From: Kiloniellales bacterium
GTDB lineage: Bacteria > Pseudomonadota > Alphaproteobacteria > Kiloniellales > JAKSDN01
Direction of reading: 5' to 3'
Length of the DNA: 64,000 nucleotides
NCBI GenBank assembly: GCA_028280455.1
Contig: JANQLT010000030.1
Location: 1-64,000, forward strand
How positions within the stretch are numbered: the stretch's first letter is position 1; every line of letters starts with the position of its first letter. Positions 47,223 through 55,700 of this stretch are shown piece by piece. Position numbers and translations under genes: made by a program. The notes under the pieces were generated by a model, which saw only the letters and a list, made by a program, of their open reading frames with translations, was not told where the DNA came from and ran no database searches.

Positions 47223-48644
47223 CTAGTGAAACCGCGGCCGCCTGTCAAACCAGGGCTTCGCGGCTTCGAGCTGCGCGGCCAGGCGGAGCAGGGTGGCCTC
47301 GTCGCCGAAGCGGGCGACGATCTGCACGCCGACCGGCAAGCCGTCCTCGGTCCAGTGCAGCGGCAGCGAGGCGGCCGGCTGGCCCGACATGTTGTGCACG
47401 CGCGTGAAGGCGATGTAGGGCGCGATGTCCTCGATCAGGCCTTGCGAGTCGCCGCGGTTGGGATCGAGCTTGCCGATCGGCGGGCTCGGCGCGGCGGTGG
47501 TCGGCGTCAGCAGCAGGTCGTAGCGCGCCAGGAAGGCCGCGAAGTCTCTGCTGAGCTGGTGGCAGGTCTCGACGGCCTTGATGTAGTCGATGGCCGTGGG
47601 CTCCCGGCCGCGCGCCGCCGCCTCCCAGGCCAACTGCTCGACATCCTCGCGGCCGACCGGCCGGTCTTCGATCGGGTGCTTCAGATCGAGGAAGGCCGCG
47701 GTGTTCGCGCAGACGATCGTCATCATGGCCTGGTCGATCGCCTCGTGATCGAGCCTGGGCACCGCTTCCTCGACCTCGTGGCCGAGCGATTCGGCCAGCT
47801 TGGCGGCGTCTTCCAAGGCGGCGCGGCAGTCGGGATCGACCGCAACGCCAGGCCTGGTGTGGCGCCACGACCAGGCGATTCGCAGGCGCCCCGGGTCGGC
47901 GCCGACCTCTTGCGAGAAGGGGCGGGCGGGCGCCGGCGCCGTGTAGGGATAGCCGGGGGTGGCACCGTGGGTCGCGTCGAGCAGGGCGGCGCTGTCGCGC
48001 ACGCTGCGGGTCAGCGCGTGATGAGTCGCCAGGCCGGCCCAGCCTTCGCCGGAGGGCGTGCGCGCCCGCGTCACCTTGAGGCCGAAGAGGCCGCAGTGGG
48101 CGGCCGGGATCCGGATCGAGCCGCCGCCGTCGGAGCCATGGGCCATCGGCAGCATGCCCGCGGCCACGGCCGCGCCCGCACCGCCGGAGGAGCCGCCGGA
48201 AGAGCGCGACAGGTCCCAGGGGTTGCGGGTCGCGCCGCAGTGCTGGGTCTCGGTCGAGACCGAGAGGCCGTGCTCCGCCGTCGTCGACTTGCCGAGGATG
48301 ACCAGGCCGGCCGCCTTGGTGCGGGCGGCCATGACGCCGTCCGCCCGGTCGACCCAGCCGGCGTAGAGCCGGCTGCCGTTCTCGCAGGGGGTGCCGGCCA
48401 GGGGCGTCGCCAGGTCCTTGAGCAGGTAGGGCACGCCGGTGAAGGGCCCCTGCGGCAGGCCGGCCGCGATGGCCTGGCGGGCATGGTCGTAGAGCTTGTG
48501 GGCGATGGCGTTGACCTTGGGGTCGCGCGCCTCGATGCGCTCGATCGCCGCTTCCAGCAGCTCCTCGGCGCTGACCTCGCGGCGCGCCACCAGCGCCGCC
48601 AGGCCCAGGCCGTCGTAGGCCTCGTAGTCGGCGAAGCCCGCCAT
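47223..48644 (-). CDS. Amidase signature family hydrolase
   Basis: 473 residues with the Ser-cisSer-Lys triad: Lys76 (PYLLKDLAT), Ser152/153 (SSGGSSGGAG) and nucleophile Ser176 (SDGGGSIRIPAA). Closest in overall look to 6-aminohexanoate cyclic-dimer hydrolase-type amidases (GTPCENGSRLYAG). Cytosolic; cleaves a C-N amide bond. It follows the DUF2817 gene by 6 nt and both are on the minus strand, so they are probably cotranscribed and act on related amide or peptide substrates. Confidence 0.93.
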   Translation of the reverse strand: MAGFADYEAYDGLGLAALVARREVSAEELLEAAIERIEARDPKVNAIAHKLYDHARQAIAAGLPQGPFTGVPYLLKDLATPLAGTPCENGSRLYAGWVDRADGVMAARTKAAGLVILGKSTTAEHGLSVSTETQHCGATRNPWDLSRSSGGSSGGAGAAVAAGMLPMAHGSDGGGSIRIPAAHCGLFGLKVTRARTPSGEGWAGLATHHALTRSVRDSAALLDATHGATPGYPYTAPAPARPFSQEVGADPGRLRIAWSWRHTRPGVAVDPDCRAALEDAAKLAESLGHEVEEAVPRLDHEAIDQAMMTIVCANTAAFLDLKHPIEDRPVGREDVEQLAWEAAARGREPTAIDYIKAVETCHQLSRDFAAFLARYDLLLTPTTAAPSPPIGKLDPNRGDSQGLIEDIAPYIAFTRVHNMSGQPAASLPLHWTEDGLPVGVQIVARFGDEATLLRLAAQLEAAKPWFDRRPRFH

Positions 48645-48650
48645 CGCGGC

Positions 48651-49736
48651 CTAGGACGCGGCCAGGCCGGCCAAGGCCAGACGCTGGCTCTCGATGCCGC
48701 GCTCCCAGACCATCTCCTTCCAGTCGTCCTGGTCCTGGTAGAAGGCGGCGCGGATCTGCTCCTTGATGGCCCGGCCCTTGGCTGAGTCGGGCTCGCCGTG
48801 CAGGTGCAGCCAGTTGTCGGCGCGCAGGGAGAGCCGGACCTCGGACGAGGGCAGGGTGCCGTACTCCAGGGCGATCGCCGTGATGCGGGCCTGCGGCACG
48901 GACTGCTCCATGCCGGTGACGTTGAAGCCGCAGATCTCGATCGAGGAGGACTCGCCGAGCGCCGGCGAGGTCACGTCGCCCTCGTACCAGGCGCGCGCCC
49001 GGGCCAGGCCGTCGGAGTCCGGCGCGTGGACGCAGATCCGCTCGCCGTAGCCGCGCGGCCCGAGCCCGGTGTGATAGTCGATCACCGCGATGTCGCGCGC
49101 CTGGCCGAGACGCTCGGCGAAGATGCCGCGCAGCCGGTCCGAGGACCAGGTCGCCTTGTGGCCGCCGAAGAAGATGCCGTCGGGGTGGCTGTACTGGCCG
49201 GCCGAGATCGCCGCCTGCAGGGCGCGCGAGCCCTCGGCCTCGGCGTAGGCGTCGAGCTGCTTCTGGCACGCGGCGATGACCGCGTCGTTCCAGTCCTTCG
49301 GGCAGATCACCTCGGCCAGGGCCTCGTAGCCCGGGTTGGCCGGATAGGTGCCGTCGTGGTCGACGAAGTTGCGGTTCATGTCGACGTTGTCTTCGGTCAC
49401 CCGGCGGAGCCAGGCGAAGCCGTAGGGGTTGATGCCGTGGATCTGGCAGAGCGCCGTCTCGGCGTGCGATTCGGCGGCGAGGCCGCTCTCGAACCAGCCG
49501 ACCTGCACGCCGGAGCCGCAGAAGCCCTCGACACCGTGGGTGCCGGCGATGGTGACCAGGACGCGCGTCGCGTCGCTCGGGCCGAGCCAGGCGACCTCGG
49601 TGGTCAAGCTCTCGCCGCCCGGGCCCTTGGCCGGGCTGGCCAGGCTCTCGAGAGAGGCGCCGGCGGCCTCGGCCGCGTCCCGGAAACGCTGGCGGGCTTC
49701 GAAGTAGTCGGCAGAGAAATAGCGCGATGCTGACAT
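48651..49736 (-). CDS. DUF2817 / M14-like zinc hydrolase
   Basis: 361 residues. Zinc carboxypeptidase-like signature: His and Glu in AGTHGVEGFCGSG, catalytic region NVDMNRNFVDH, second zinc His in VIDYHTGLGPRGYG, and a likely catalytic Glu in AIALEYGTLPS. DUF2817 members are related to succinylglutamate desuccinylase/aspartoacylase and carboxypeptidase A folds. ATG at 49736 reads MSASRYFSADYFEARQRF. First gene of a two-gene unit with the amidase. Confidence 0.9.
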   Translation of the reverse strand: MSASRYFSADYFEARQRFRDAAEAAGASLESLASPAKGPGGESLTTEVAWLGPSDATRVLVTIAGTHGVEGFCGSGVQVGWFESGLAAESHAETALCQIHGINPYGFAWLRRVTEDNVDMNRNFVDHDGTYPANPGYEALAEVICPKDWNDAVIAACQKQLDAYAEAEGSRALQAAISAGQYSHPDGIFFGGHKATWSSDRLRGIFAERLGQARDIAVIDYHTGLGPRGYGERICVHAPDSDGLARARAWYEGDVTSPALGESSSIEICGFNVTGMEQSVPQARITAIALEYGTLPSSEVRLSLRADNWLHLHGEPDSAKGRAIKEQIRAAFYQDQDDWKEMVWERGIESQRLALAGLAAS

Positions 49737-49845
49737 GCTCGCCCCTGGGGATGGCCGGCGGCCGGCCCTGGCCGGTCACCGAGTTGTGCGCCGCCCGCCG
49801 CTCCCGTGGCTTTGGATTCCGGCGGGCGTCGCGCATAATGGGAGG

Positions 49846-50400
49846 GTGAAAGCGATCAAAGCAACTCTCTTGGCGGTCCTGCTGGCCGTCGCGGTCGCGC
49901 CGGCCGCAGCCGACCAGGACGACACCCGGCTCGACGAGCTGTTCGAGAGCCTGACCGATACCCCCGACCCGCTGCGGGCCCAGTCCCTCGAAGCGCGCAT
50001 CTGGCGGATCTGGCTGGAGCACGAGGACGGCGCGGTGGCTGAGCTCATGCGCAAGGGCGTCGACGCCATGCAGCGCGGCGACAGGCGCTCGGCCCTCGAG
50101 GATTTCGACCAGATCGTCACGATCGCGCCGGACTTCGCCGAGGGCTGGAACAAGCGGGCGACCGTCCACTACCTGCTCGGCAACTACGAGGAGTCCCTGG
50201 CCGACATCGCCGAGACCCTGGCCCGCGAGCCGCGCCACTTCGGCGCGCTCTCCGGCCGCGGCCTGGTCTACAGCCAGCTCGAGGACTTCGAAGCGGCGCT
50301 GGAGGCCTTCGAGGCCGCGCTCGAGGTCCACCCGCACATGATCGGCCCGCGCGCCAACGCCGAGGCGCTCCGCAAGCTGCTCGAAGGCCAGCGGATCTAG
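49846..50400 (+). CDS. Secreted TPR-repeat protein
   Basis: 184 residues: signal peptide (VKAIKATLLAVLLAVAVAPAAA) then about three tetratricopeptide repeats (AVAELMRKGVDAMQRGDRRS; AEGWNKRATVHYLLGNYEES; FGALSGRGLVYSQLEDFEAA). Periplasmic scaffold of unknown partner; this lone TPR type is common in alphaproteobacteria. GTG at 49846 lies right after GGGAGG, with unusually short spacing, so the exact start is uncertain. Confidence 0.85.
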   Translation: MKAIKATLLAVLLAVAVAPAAADQDDTRLDELFESLTDTPDPLRAQSLEARIWRIWLEHEDGAVAELMRKGVDAMQRGDRRSALEDFDQIVTIAPDFAEGWNKRATVHYLLGNYEESLADIAETLAREPRHFGALSGRGLVYSQLEDFEAALEAFEAALEVHPHMIGPRANAEALRKLLEGQRI

Positions 50401-50526
50401 ACGTCTCGACGCCGCGTCGCTGGTCCGGATAACCACTTCCATCGTGTGGACACCCCCGGGCGGGCTTTCCGCGCCGCACAGAGACGGCCTCTTCGCCACC
50501 GGCATCGCTGTGCTAGACTGCGGTCC

Positions 50527-50841
50527 ATGGCCTCGTTCCTCTCACGGCTGTTCGGCAGCGGCTCCGACGACAAGGAGAAGCCGGCCGAGCGCGGCGACCC
50601 GGTCCCTTACGAGGGGCTGATCATCCGCGCGGCGCCCGAGCGCGCCGGCGAGCAGTGGCGCCTGGTCGGCGTCATCATCAAAGAGGGCGAGGCGGGCGAC
50701 CTGGAGCGCGTCTTTCTGCGCGCCGATACCTTCCCCTCGCGCGAGGAAGCCGAGAGCTTCGCGATCCGCAAGGGCAAGCAGATCATCGACGAGCAGGGCG
50801 ACAAGCTCTTCGCCGACGGCGCGGCGAGCGGCCGCGCCTGA
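50527..50841 (+). CDS. HlyU family protein
   Basis: 104 residues. Starts MASFLSRLFGSGS and contains the HlyU-family core GLIIRAAPERAGEQWRLVGV, LERVFLRADTFPSREEAESF and IRKGKQIIDEQGDKLF. Named after the Vibrio hemolysin regulator but in alphaproteobacteria the function is not settled. Soluble and small. Lies 28 nt before the VOC gene and may be cotranscribed with it. Confidence 0.88.
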   Translation: MASFLSRLFGSGSDDKEKPAERGDPVPYEGLIIRAAPERAGEQWRLVGVIIKEGEAGDLERVFLRADTFPSREEAESFAIRKGKQIIDEQGDKLFADGAASGRA

Positions 50842-50869
50842 TCCGGTTCGAGAGACGGAGGAGAGCGCC

Positions 50870-51322
50870 ATGGCCGAGGGCAAGAAGGCGCGGGCGGTCG
50901 GCTTCAACCACGTGGCCCTCGAGGTCGGCGACATCGAGGAGGCCCTGGCCTTCTACGGCAAGCTGTTCGACTTCGAGCTGCGCGGCAAGAGCGAGACCAT
51001 GGCCTTCATCGATCTCGGCGACCAGTTCCTGAACTTCACCAAGGGCCGGCGCCAGGGCGCCGACGACGAGCGCCATTTCGGCCTGGTGGTCGACGACAAG
51101 GAGGCGGCGCGGCAGACCCTCGAGGCCCTGGGCATCGAGATCCTGCCCGGGCCCTTCCTCGATTTCCTCGATCCCTGGGGCAACCGGGTCGAGATCATCG
51201 GCTACGGCAACATCCAGTTCACCAAGGCCGATCACGTGCTGCGCGGCATGGGCCTCGCCCACCTGGAGAAGACCGAGTCGGCCCTCGACGAGCTGGCCGA
51301 GAAGGGCATGGCGCCGGACTGA
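50870..51322 (+). CDS. VOC (glyoxalase/extradiol dioxygenase) superfamily protein
   Basis: 150 residues, one VOC module pair: GFNHVALEVGDIEEALAFYGKLF (given in part) with a metal His, HFGLVVDDKEAARQTLE with a second His, and DPWGNRVEIIGY with the metal Glu. Metal-dependent lyase, isomerase or dioxygenase; substrate not predictable. GGAGGAGAGCGCC gives a strong ribosome site. Confidence 0.9.
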   Translation: MAEGKKARAVGFNHVALEVGDIEEALAFYGKLFDFELRGKSETMAFIDLGDQFLNFTKGRRQGADDERHFGLVVDDKEAARQTLEALGIEILPGPFLDFLDPWGNRVEIIGYGNIQFTKADHVLRGMGLAHLEKTESALDELAEKGMAPD

Positions 51323-51402
51323 GACGCCGGGCCGCGCGCACCTCCATTGCGATCCGCGCGGCGCGTCCCTATCTCCACCTCGAATAGTCCGCGAGGTGTT
51401 GC

Positions 51403-52146
51403 GTGAATCCCCAGTCTCTTCTCGACCAGTTCCTCGGGCCCGACGCCGCCCAGCGCGCCGGCGGCGCCATGGAGAGCGCCAAGGGCAAGCTGGCCAATAG
51501 CGGCATGACGGGCGTGGCCGGCGGCTTGGCGGCCGGCGGTCTGCTGGGCCTGCTGCTCGGCAACAAGAAGGCCCGCAAGAAGGTCGGCAAGCTCGCCGGC
51601 GGCGCGGTCGCCTACGGCGGTGCCGCCGCGCTCGGCGCCCTGGCCTATAGGGCCTACCAGAACTGGCAGTCCGGCCAGCAGGCGCCGCAGCCCGGGCCGC
51701 AAGGCGCGCCCCAGGGCGCCCCCCAGCCGGCGCCCGAACAGCCGCCGACCGGCTCGCGCTTCCTGCCCGCGACGGCGCCGGCCAAGGACGGCAAGCCCTT
51801 CGAGCTGGCCCTGGTGCTGGCGATGATCGGCGCGGCCAACGCCGACGGCCACATCGGCCCCGACGAGCAGCGCCTGATCTTCGAGCGCGTCGGCGAGCTG
51901 CCGCTGGACGCCGAGGACAAGGCCTTCGTCTTCGATGCCCTCGGCAAGCCGCCGAGCCTGCAGGACATCGCCGATCTGGCCGAGGGCCCGGAGCAGGCCG
52001 CCGAGCTGTACCTGGCCTCGCGCCTGGCCATCGACCTCGACCACCCGATGGAGCAGGCCTATCTGGAGGGCCTGGCCCACCGCCTGTCCCTGCCGGCGGA
52101 GCTGGTCGCCCATCTGGAGAGCCAGGTCGCCGCCGAGACGGCTTGA
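51403..52146 (+). CDS. DUF533 / TerB-like membrane-associated protein
   Basis: 247 residues. An N-terminal Gly/Ala-rich amphipathic region (GVAGGLAAGGLLGLLLGNKK; GGAVAYGGAAALGALAYRAY), a Pro/Gln linker, then a TerB-fold helical domain (LVLAMIGAANADGHIGPDEQ; ASRLAIDLDHPMEQAYLEGL). Same plan as YebE/DUF533 proteins, which are stress-related inner-membrane proteins of unknown function. GTG at 51403 is the start. A short GC hairpin lies just past the stop (52164-52184). Confidence 0.9.
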   Translation: MNPQSLLDQFLGPDAAQRAGGAMESAKGKLANSGMTGVAGGLAAGGLLGLLLGNKKARKKVGKLAGGAVAYGGAAALGALAYRAYQNWQSGQQAPQPGPQGAPQGAPQPAPEQPPTGSRFLPATAPAKDGKPFELALVLAMIGAANADGHIGPDEQRLIFERVGELPLDAEDKAFVFDALGKPPSLQDIADLAEGPEQAAELYLASRLAIDLDHPMEQAYLEGLAHRLSLPAELVAHLESQVAAETA

Positions 52147-52163
52147 TTGCCCGCGCCTGATCG

Positions 52164-52184
52164 CCGCGGCGTGAGACGCCGCGG
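52164..52184 (+). terminator. Possible GC hairpin after DUF533 gene
   Basis: CCGCGGCG pairs with CGCCGCGG around TGAGA, 18 nt after the stop. No T-run, so it is at best a weak or Rho-assisted terminator. Confidence 0.35.
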
Positions 52185-52271
52185 GCGCGCGTCCCGTGCT
52201 AGGCTGCTGAAAAGGGCCCGCCCGACCTCGTCGGGCGACGGCCGGCCAACAGTCGCGAGGGGGGCAAGGCC

Positions 52272-53627
52272 ATGTGCGCCAAGCGCTGCACCGATCTGGA
52301 TAGCTTCATGCAGGGCGTCGCCGACCGGAACCCGGGCGAGCCCGAGTTCCATCAGGCCGTGCGGGAGGTGGCAGCCGACGTCATCCCCTGGATGCAGGAC
52401 CGGCCGCGCTATCAGGAGGCGCAGATCCTCGAGCGCATGGCCGAGCCGGACCGCGTGGTCTCCTTCCGGGTCTGCTGGGCCGACGACGCGGGCAACATCC
52501 GCGCCAACCGCGGCTTCCGGGTGCAGAACAACAACGCCATCGGTCCCTACAAGGGCGGCCTGCGCTTCCACCCCTCGGTCAACCAGTCGATCCTCAAGTT
52601 CCTGGCCTTCGAGCAGACCTTCAAGAACTCGCTGACCGGCCTGCCCATGGGCGGCGGCAAGGGCGGCGCCAACTTCAATCCCAAGGGCAAGTCGGACGGC
52701 GAGGTCATGCGCTTCTGCCAGTCCTTCATGACCGAGCTGTTCCGGCATGTCGGCGACGACACCGACGTGCCGGCCGGCGACATCGGCGTCGGCGCGCGCG
52801 AGATCGGCTACATGTTCGGCCAGTACAAGCGCATCACCAACCAGTTCACCGGCGTGCTCACCGGCAAGGGCCTGGAGTACGGCGGCAGCGTCATGCGCCC
52901 GGAGGCGACCGGCTACGGCGCGGTCTACTTCCTCGAGAACATGCTGCACACCAGGGACCAGGCCATCGAGGGCAAGTCGGTGGCGATCTCCGGCTCGGGC
53001 AACGTCGCCACCTTCGCCGCCGAGAAGGTGCTGCACCGCGGCGGCAAGGTCCTGACCTTGTCGGACTCCGGCGGCTTCGTGCACGACCCGGACGGCATCG
53101 ACGAGGAGAAGCTGGCCTGGATCAAGGAGCTGAAGGGCGTGCGCCGCGGGCGGATCTCGGAATACGCCGAGCGCTTCCCCTCGGCGAGCTTCCACGACAA
53201 GGCGCGGCCCTGGTCCGTGCCCTGCGACCTCGCGCTGCCCTGCGCGACCCAGAACGAGATCTCGGCGGAGGACGCCAAGAGCTTGCTGGCGAACGGCTGC
53301 GTCGCGGTCTCCGAAGGCGCCAACATGCCGACCGAGATCGCCGGCGTCGACGTCTTCCTCGAGGCCAAGATCCTGTTCGGCCCCTCGAAGGCGGCCAATG
53401 CCGGCGGCGTCGCCATGTCCGGCCTGGAGATGAGCCAGAACTCGGCACGCCGTGCCTTGCAGCCGGACGAGCTGCGCCGCCTGCTGCGCGAGATCATGGA
53501 CGGCATCCACGCGCGCTGCCATGAGGCCGGCCGGCAGGACGACGGCTTCTGCAACTACGTCCGGGGCGCCAACATCGCCGGCTTCAAGAAGGTCGCCGAC
53601 GCGATGCTGGCCTTCGGCGTGGTCTAG
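52272..53627 (+). CDS. gdhA: NADP-specific glutamate dehydrogenase
   Basis: 451 residues, hexameric small GDH length. Substrate domain with GPYKGGLRFHPSVNQSI, catalytic Lys130 in LPMGGGKGGANF, and an NADP Rossmann motif ISGSGNVATFAAEKV; the residue after the second strand is Ser (TLSDSGG), fitting NADP preference. It makes glutamate from 2-oxoglutarate and ammonium. GAGGGGGCAAGGCC precedes the ATG. The next gene follows after 20 nt, so the two could be cotranscribed. Confidence 0.95.
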   Translation: MCAKRCTDLDSFMQGVADRNPGEPEFHQAVREVAADVIPWMQDRPRYQEAQILERMAEPDRVVSFRVCWADDAGNIRANRGFRVQNNNAIGPYKGGLRFHPSVNQSILKFLAFEQTFKNSLTGLPMGGGKGGANFNPKGKSDGEVMRFCQSFMTELFRHVGDDTDVPAGDIGVGAREIGYMFGQYKRITNQFTGVLTGKGLEYGGSVMRPEATGYGAVYFLENMLHTRDQAIEGKSVAISGSGNVATFAAEKVLHRGGKVLTLSDSGGFVHDPDGIDEEKLAWIKELKGVRRGRISEYAERFPSASFHDKARPWSVPCDLALPCATQNEISAEDAKSLLANGCVAVSEGANMPTEIAGVDVFLEAKILFGPSKAANAGGVAMSGLEMSQNSARRALQPDELRRLLREIMDGIHARCHEAGRQDDGFCNYVRGANIAGFKKVADAMLAFGVV

Positions 53628-53647
53628 GGCAGGGCGGCGGCAAAACG

Positions 53648-54796
53648 ATGTACGCAGCACGCATGGAGGCGCTTCGGCGGCGGCTCGAGGAGGCCGATCT
53701 CGATCTGGCCCTGATCACCGACGACGACAACGTCTATTACCTGACCGGCTTCTACGACTACCTGCACATGGACTTCGGCCGCCCGACCATCCTGGTCGTG
53801 CCGCGCGACGGCCGCACGCTGCTGATCACGCCGAGCATCGAGCTGGACATGGCCGAGGCCGCGGCCCGGGTCGACGCAATCGCGCCCTGGAACGACGGTC
53901 TCGGCGACGAATGGCGCGAGGCGCTGCCGAGCGCGGTTTCGGGATCCGGGCGCATCGCCATCGAGCCGGACCGCATGCCGCCTCTGGTGCGGAGCTACAT
54001 CGACGGCCTGGTGGCGCCCGAAAGGCTCGCCGACGTCGCGCCGATCCTCGCCGAGATGCGGATGATCAAGTCCGAGGAGGAGCTGCAGCTCGCCCGTCAT
54101 GCCGGCCAGGTGGCGATGGCGATGATGCGGGCCGGCCGCGACGCCATCGGCGAAGGCGTCGTGGAATACGAGGTCGCCATGGCGACGTCACGGGCCGGTA
54201 CGCGCAAGGCGGCGGAGCTTCTGCGCGACCACTACGACGACGACTGCATGTCGCCCAACACCCACTTCCTGCAGATCATGGCCTCGGGAGAGGAGATCTC
54301 AAAGCCGCACCACCGCGCCTCGATGCGCGTCATGAAACGCGGCGACCCGGTCTTTCTCTGCTTCTGCGGCATGACCAACTTCCACCGCTTCAAGCTCGGC
54401 TTCGACCGGACCTTTTGGATCGGCGAGGTCGCCGACCGCAAGCAGGCCGAGGTCTACGAAGTGGCCGTGGCCAGCCAGGCGGCCGCCTTGTCGGCGCTGC
54501 GCCCGGGCGTGACCGCCGAGAGCGTGCACGCCGCCTATGCCGAAGTGATTCAGGAGGCGGGCTACGACTATCCCTTCCGCTGCGGCCGCGCGACCGGATA
54601 CAGCTATCTGGAGACGCCGCAGCTCGTCTATGGCGACAAGACGGTCCTGCAGCCCGGCATGGTCTTCGCCGTCGACGGCTCGGTCGCCATCGCCCGGACC
54701 TTCCGCGCCCAGGTCGGCGACAGCTTCATCGTCACCGAGGACGGCTACGAGCAGATCACCGAGCACTCCAAGGCGCTCGACGACGTCGTCCTCTGA
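53648..54796 (+). CDS. Creatinase/prolidase-fold (M24 family) hydrolase lacking metal ligands
   Basis: 382 residues: N-terminal creatinase-like domain (ITDDDNVYYLTGFYDYL; FGRPTILVV) and a C-terminal pita-bread domain from ~130. The five dimetal ligands of true M24 peptidases are not conserved (e.g. Glu replaced in MVFAVDGSV, no GHG(I/V)G). Instead, by-eye comparison with creatinase shows shared FGRP (Arg45), a His in KPHHRASM at the catalytic His232 position, and CFCG-x-RTFW replacing the creatinase CFP-x-RTLF block. This suggests a metal-free amidino- or lactam-type hydrolase (creatinase, or ectoine-hydrolase DoeA/EutD-like). The call as a specific enzyme is not secure. Confidence 0.85.
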   Translation: MYAARMEALRRRLEEADLDLALITDDDNVYYLTGFYDYLHMDFGRPTILVVPRDGRTLLITPSIELDMAEAAARVDAIAPWNDGLGDEWREALPSAVSGSGRIAIEPDRMPPLVRSYIDGLVAPERLADVAPILAEMRMIKSEEELQLARHAGQVAMAMMRAGRDAIGEGVVEYEVAMATSRAGTRKAAELLRDHYDDDCMSPNTHFLQIMASGEEISKPHHRASMRVMKRGDPVFLCFCGMTNFHRFKLGFDRTFWIGEVADRKQAEVYEVAVASQAAALSALRPGVTAESVHAAYAEVIQEAGYDYPFRCGRATGYSYLETPQLVYGDKTVLQPGMVFAVDGSVAIARTFRAQVGDSFIVTEDGYEQITEHSKALDDVVL

Positions 54797-54870
54797 AGCA
54801 GGCCGGAGCAGCCCCCAGGAAGCAGGCGTTCGTTCCCGGCACCCCCGTCTTCTCCCGTCCCCGGCAGCCC

Positions 54871-55152
54871 GAGCTGGATGCCGGCAAGCACCATCGGGCC
54901 CGCCTGGGCTTCATCCTGATGTCGACCGACCTGGCGGCGGAGTCGGACTTCTTCGCCATGGCCCCGGCGGGCGTGGCCGTCCACATCACGCAGCTCAAGA
55001 CGGACGATGCCTCGCGCCTGCAGCCTGACAGCAAGCCCGACGCCGACGCCATCTTCCTGTCCTGCGGCGGCATCCGCGCCCTGGCAGCCGGCTCGCCGTT
55101 GCGGCGTGAGCCGTCCCGGGGCTTGTGCGCAGGATGGCAGGACGTCACATGA
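54871..55152 (+). pseudogene. Remnant of an arylmalonate decarboxylase / maleate isomerase family gene
   Basis: Reading frame 1 contains RARLGFILMSTDLAAESDFF and APAGVAVHITQLKTDD, the usual N-terminus of Asp/Glu-racemase-like AMDase/maleate cis-trans isomerases. It then jumps to PDADAIFLSCGGIRALA, which in intact family members (AMDase: PDSDGILLSSGGLLTL) lies about 150 residues later. The rest of the C-terminus is missing and the frame soon ends at 55152. This fits an internal deletion plus 3' loss. It sits 75 nt after the M24 gene on the same strand; a functional family member would be about 240 residues. Confidence 0.65.
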
Positions 55153-55427
55153 CCGTTCGCTAGACCATGCAGATCAGGGAGACCATCCAAGCGGACGGCG
55201 CCCGACCGCAGCCACGCGTCGGATCCGGGCCGATCGCCGACTGATACCAGCCTGCGATGAGTGGAACTCCTCGCAGGCTGCACGGCGTTCAGACGCCACG
55301 CGGGCTTTCCTCGCTTCGCTGCGGGCGCGCGGTCGCGCTTGCCAAAGCTCGATGAGTCGAGCTCATCGAGCCTTGGTATGAGGCCGATGCGGCTTGCGCC
55401 AAGCGACGAGTTTCCTAAGTTAGAGCC
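55153..55427. other. Non-coding stretch with a hairpin
   Basis: 275 nt without a supported gene. It may include further decayed sequence from the pseudogene. A 10-bp perfect inverted repeat (GCTCGATGAG / CTCATCGAGC, TCGAG loop) lies at 55347-55371 and is followed by CCTTGG; it could terminate transcription from the gdhA side. Confidence 0.5.
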
Positions 55428-55625
55428 ATGTCCGTGCTGATTCGCCAATTCGCCCGTTATGCCCTCCGCAAGGCCGCCGCCAACCCTCAGGTGCAGGCCA
55501 AGGCGGCCGAGGCCGCGCGCTTTGCCGTGGAAGAGGCCAAGGAGGTCGCCCGCGACGAAGACCGCCCCCGCGCGGCCGGCCGCGCCGTGCGCCGCGCGCT
55601 CGACAAGCTGAAGGGTGGGGCGTGA
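55428..55625 (+). CDS. Small Ala/Arg-rich hypothetical protein
   Basis: 65 residues, strongly helical and charged: MSVLIRQFARYALRKAAANP, VQAKAAEAARFAVEEAKEVA, then an Arg-rich end. Small proteins of this style recur in Rhodospirillales genomes, but I know no function. ATG at 55428; TAAGTTAGAGCC upstream is a weak ribosome site. Convergent with the flavoprotein gene. Confidence 0.6.
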   Translation: MSVLIRQFARYALRKAAANPQVQAKAAEAARFAVEEAKEVARDEDRPRAAGRAVRRALDKLKGGA

Positions 55626-55700
55626 CGCGACGGCCGGCCAGGCGTGAGCCCGGTCTCTTGAAAACCGCGACGACTCCAGCGCTCGAGAGCCCGTAGGTCT

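Noticed and set aside
53648-54796. Call as Xaa-Pro aminopeptidase (pepP/pepQ)
   Set aside because: The dimetal ligands of that family are not present.
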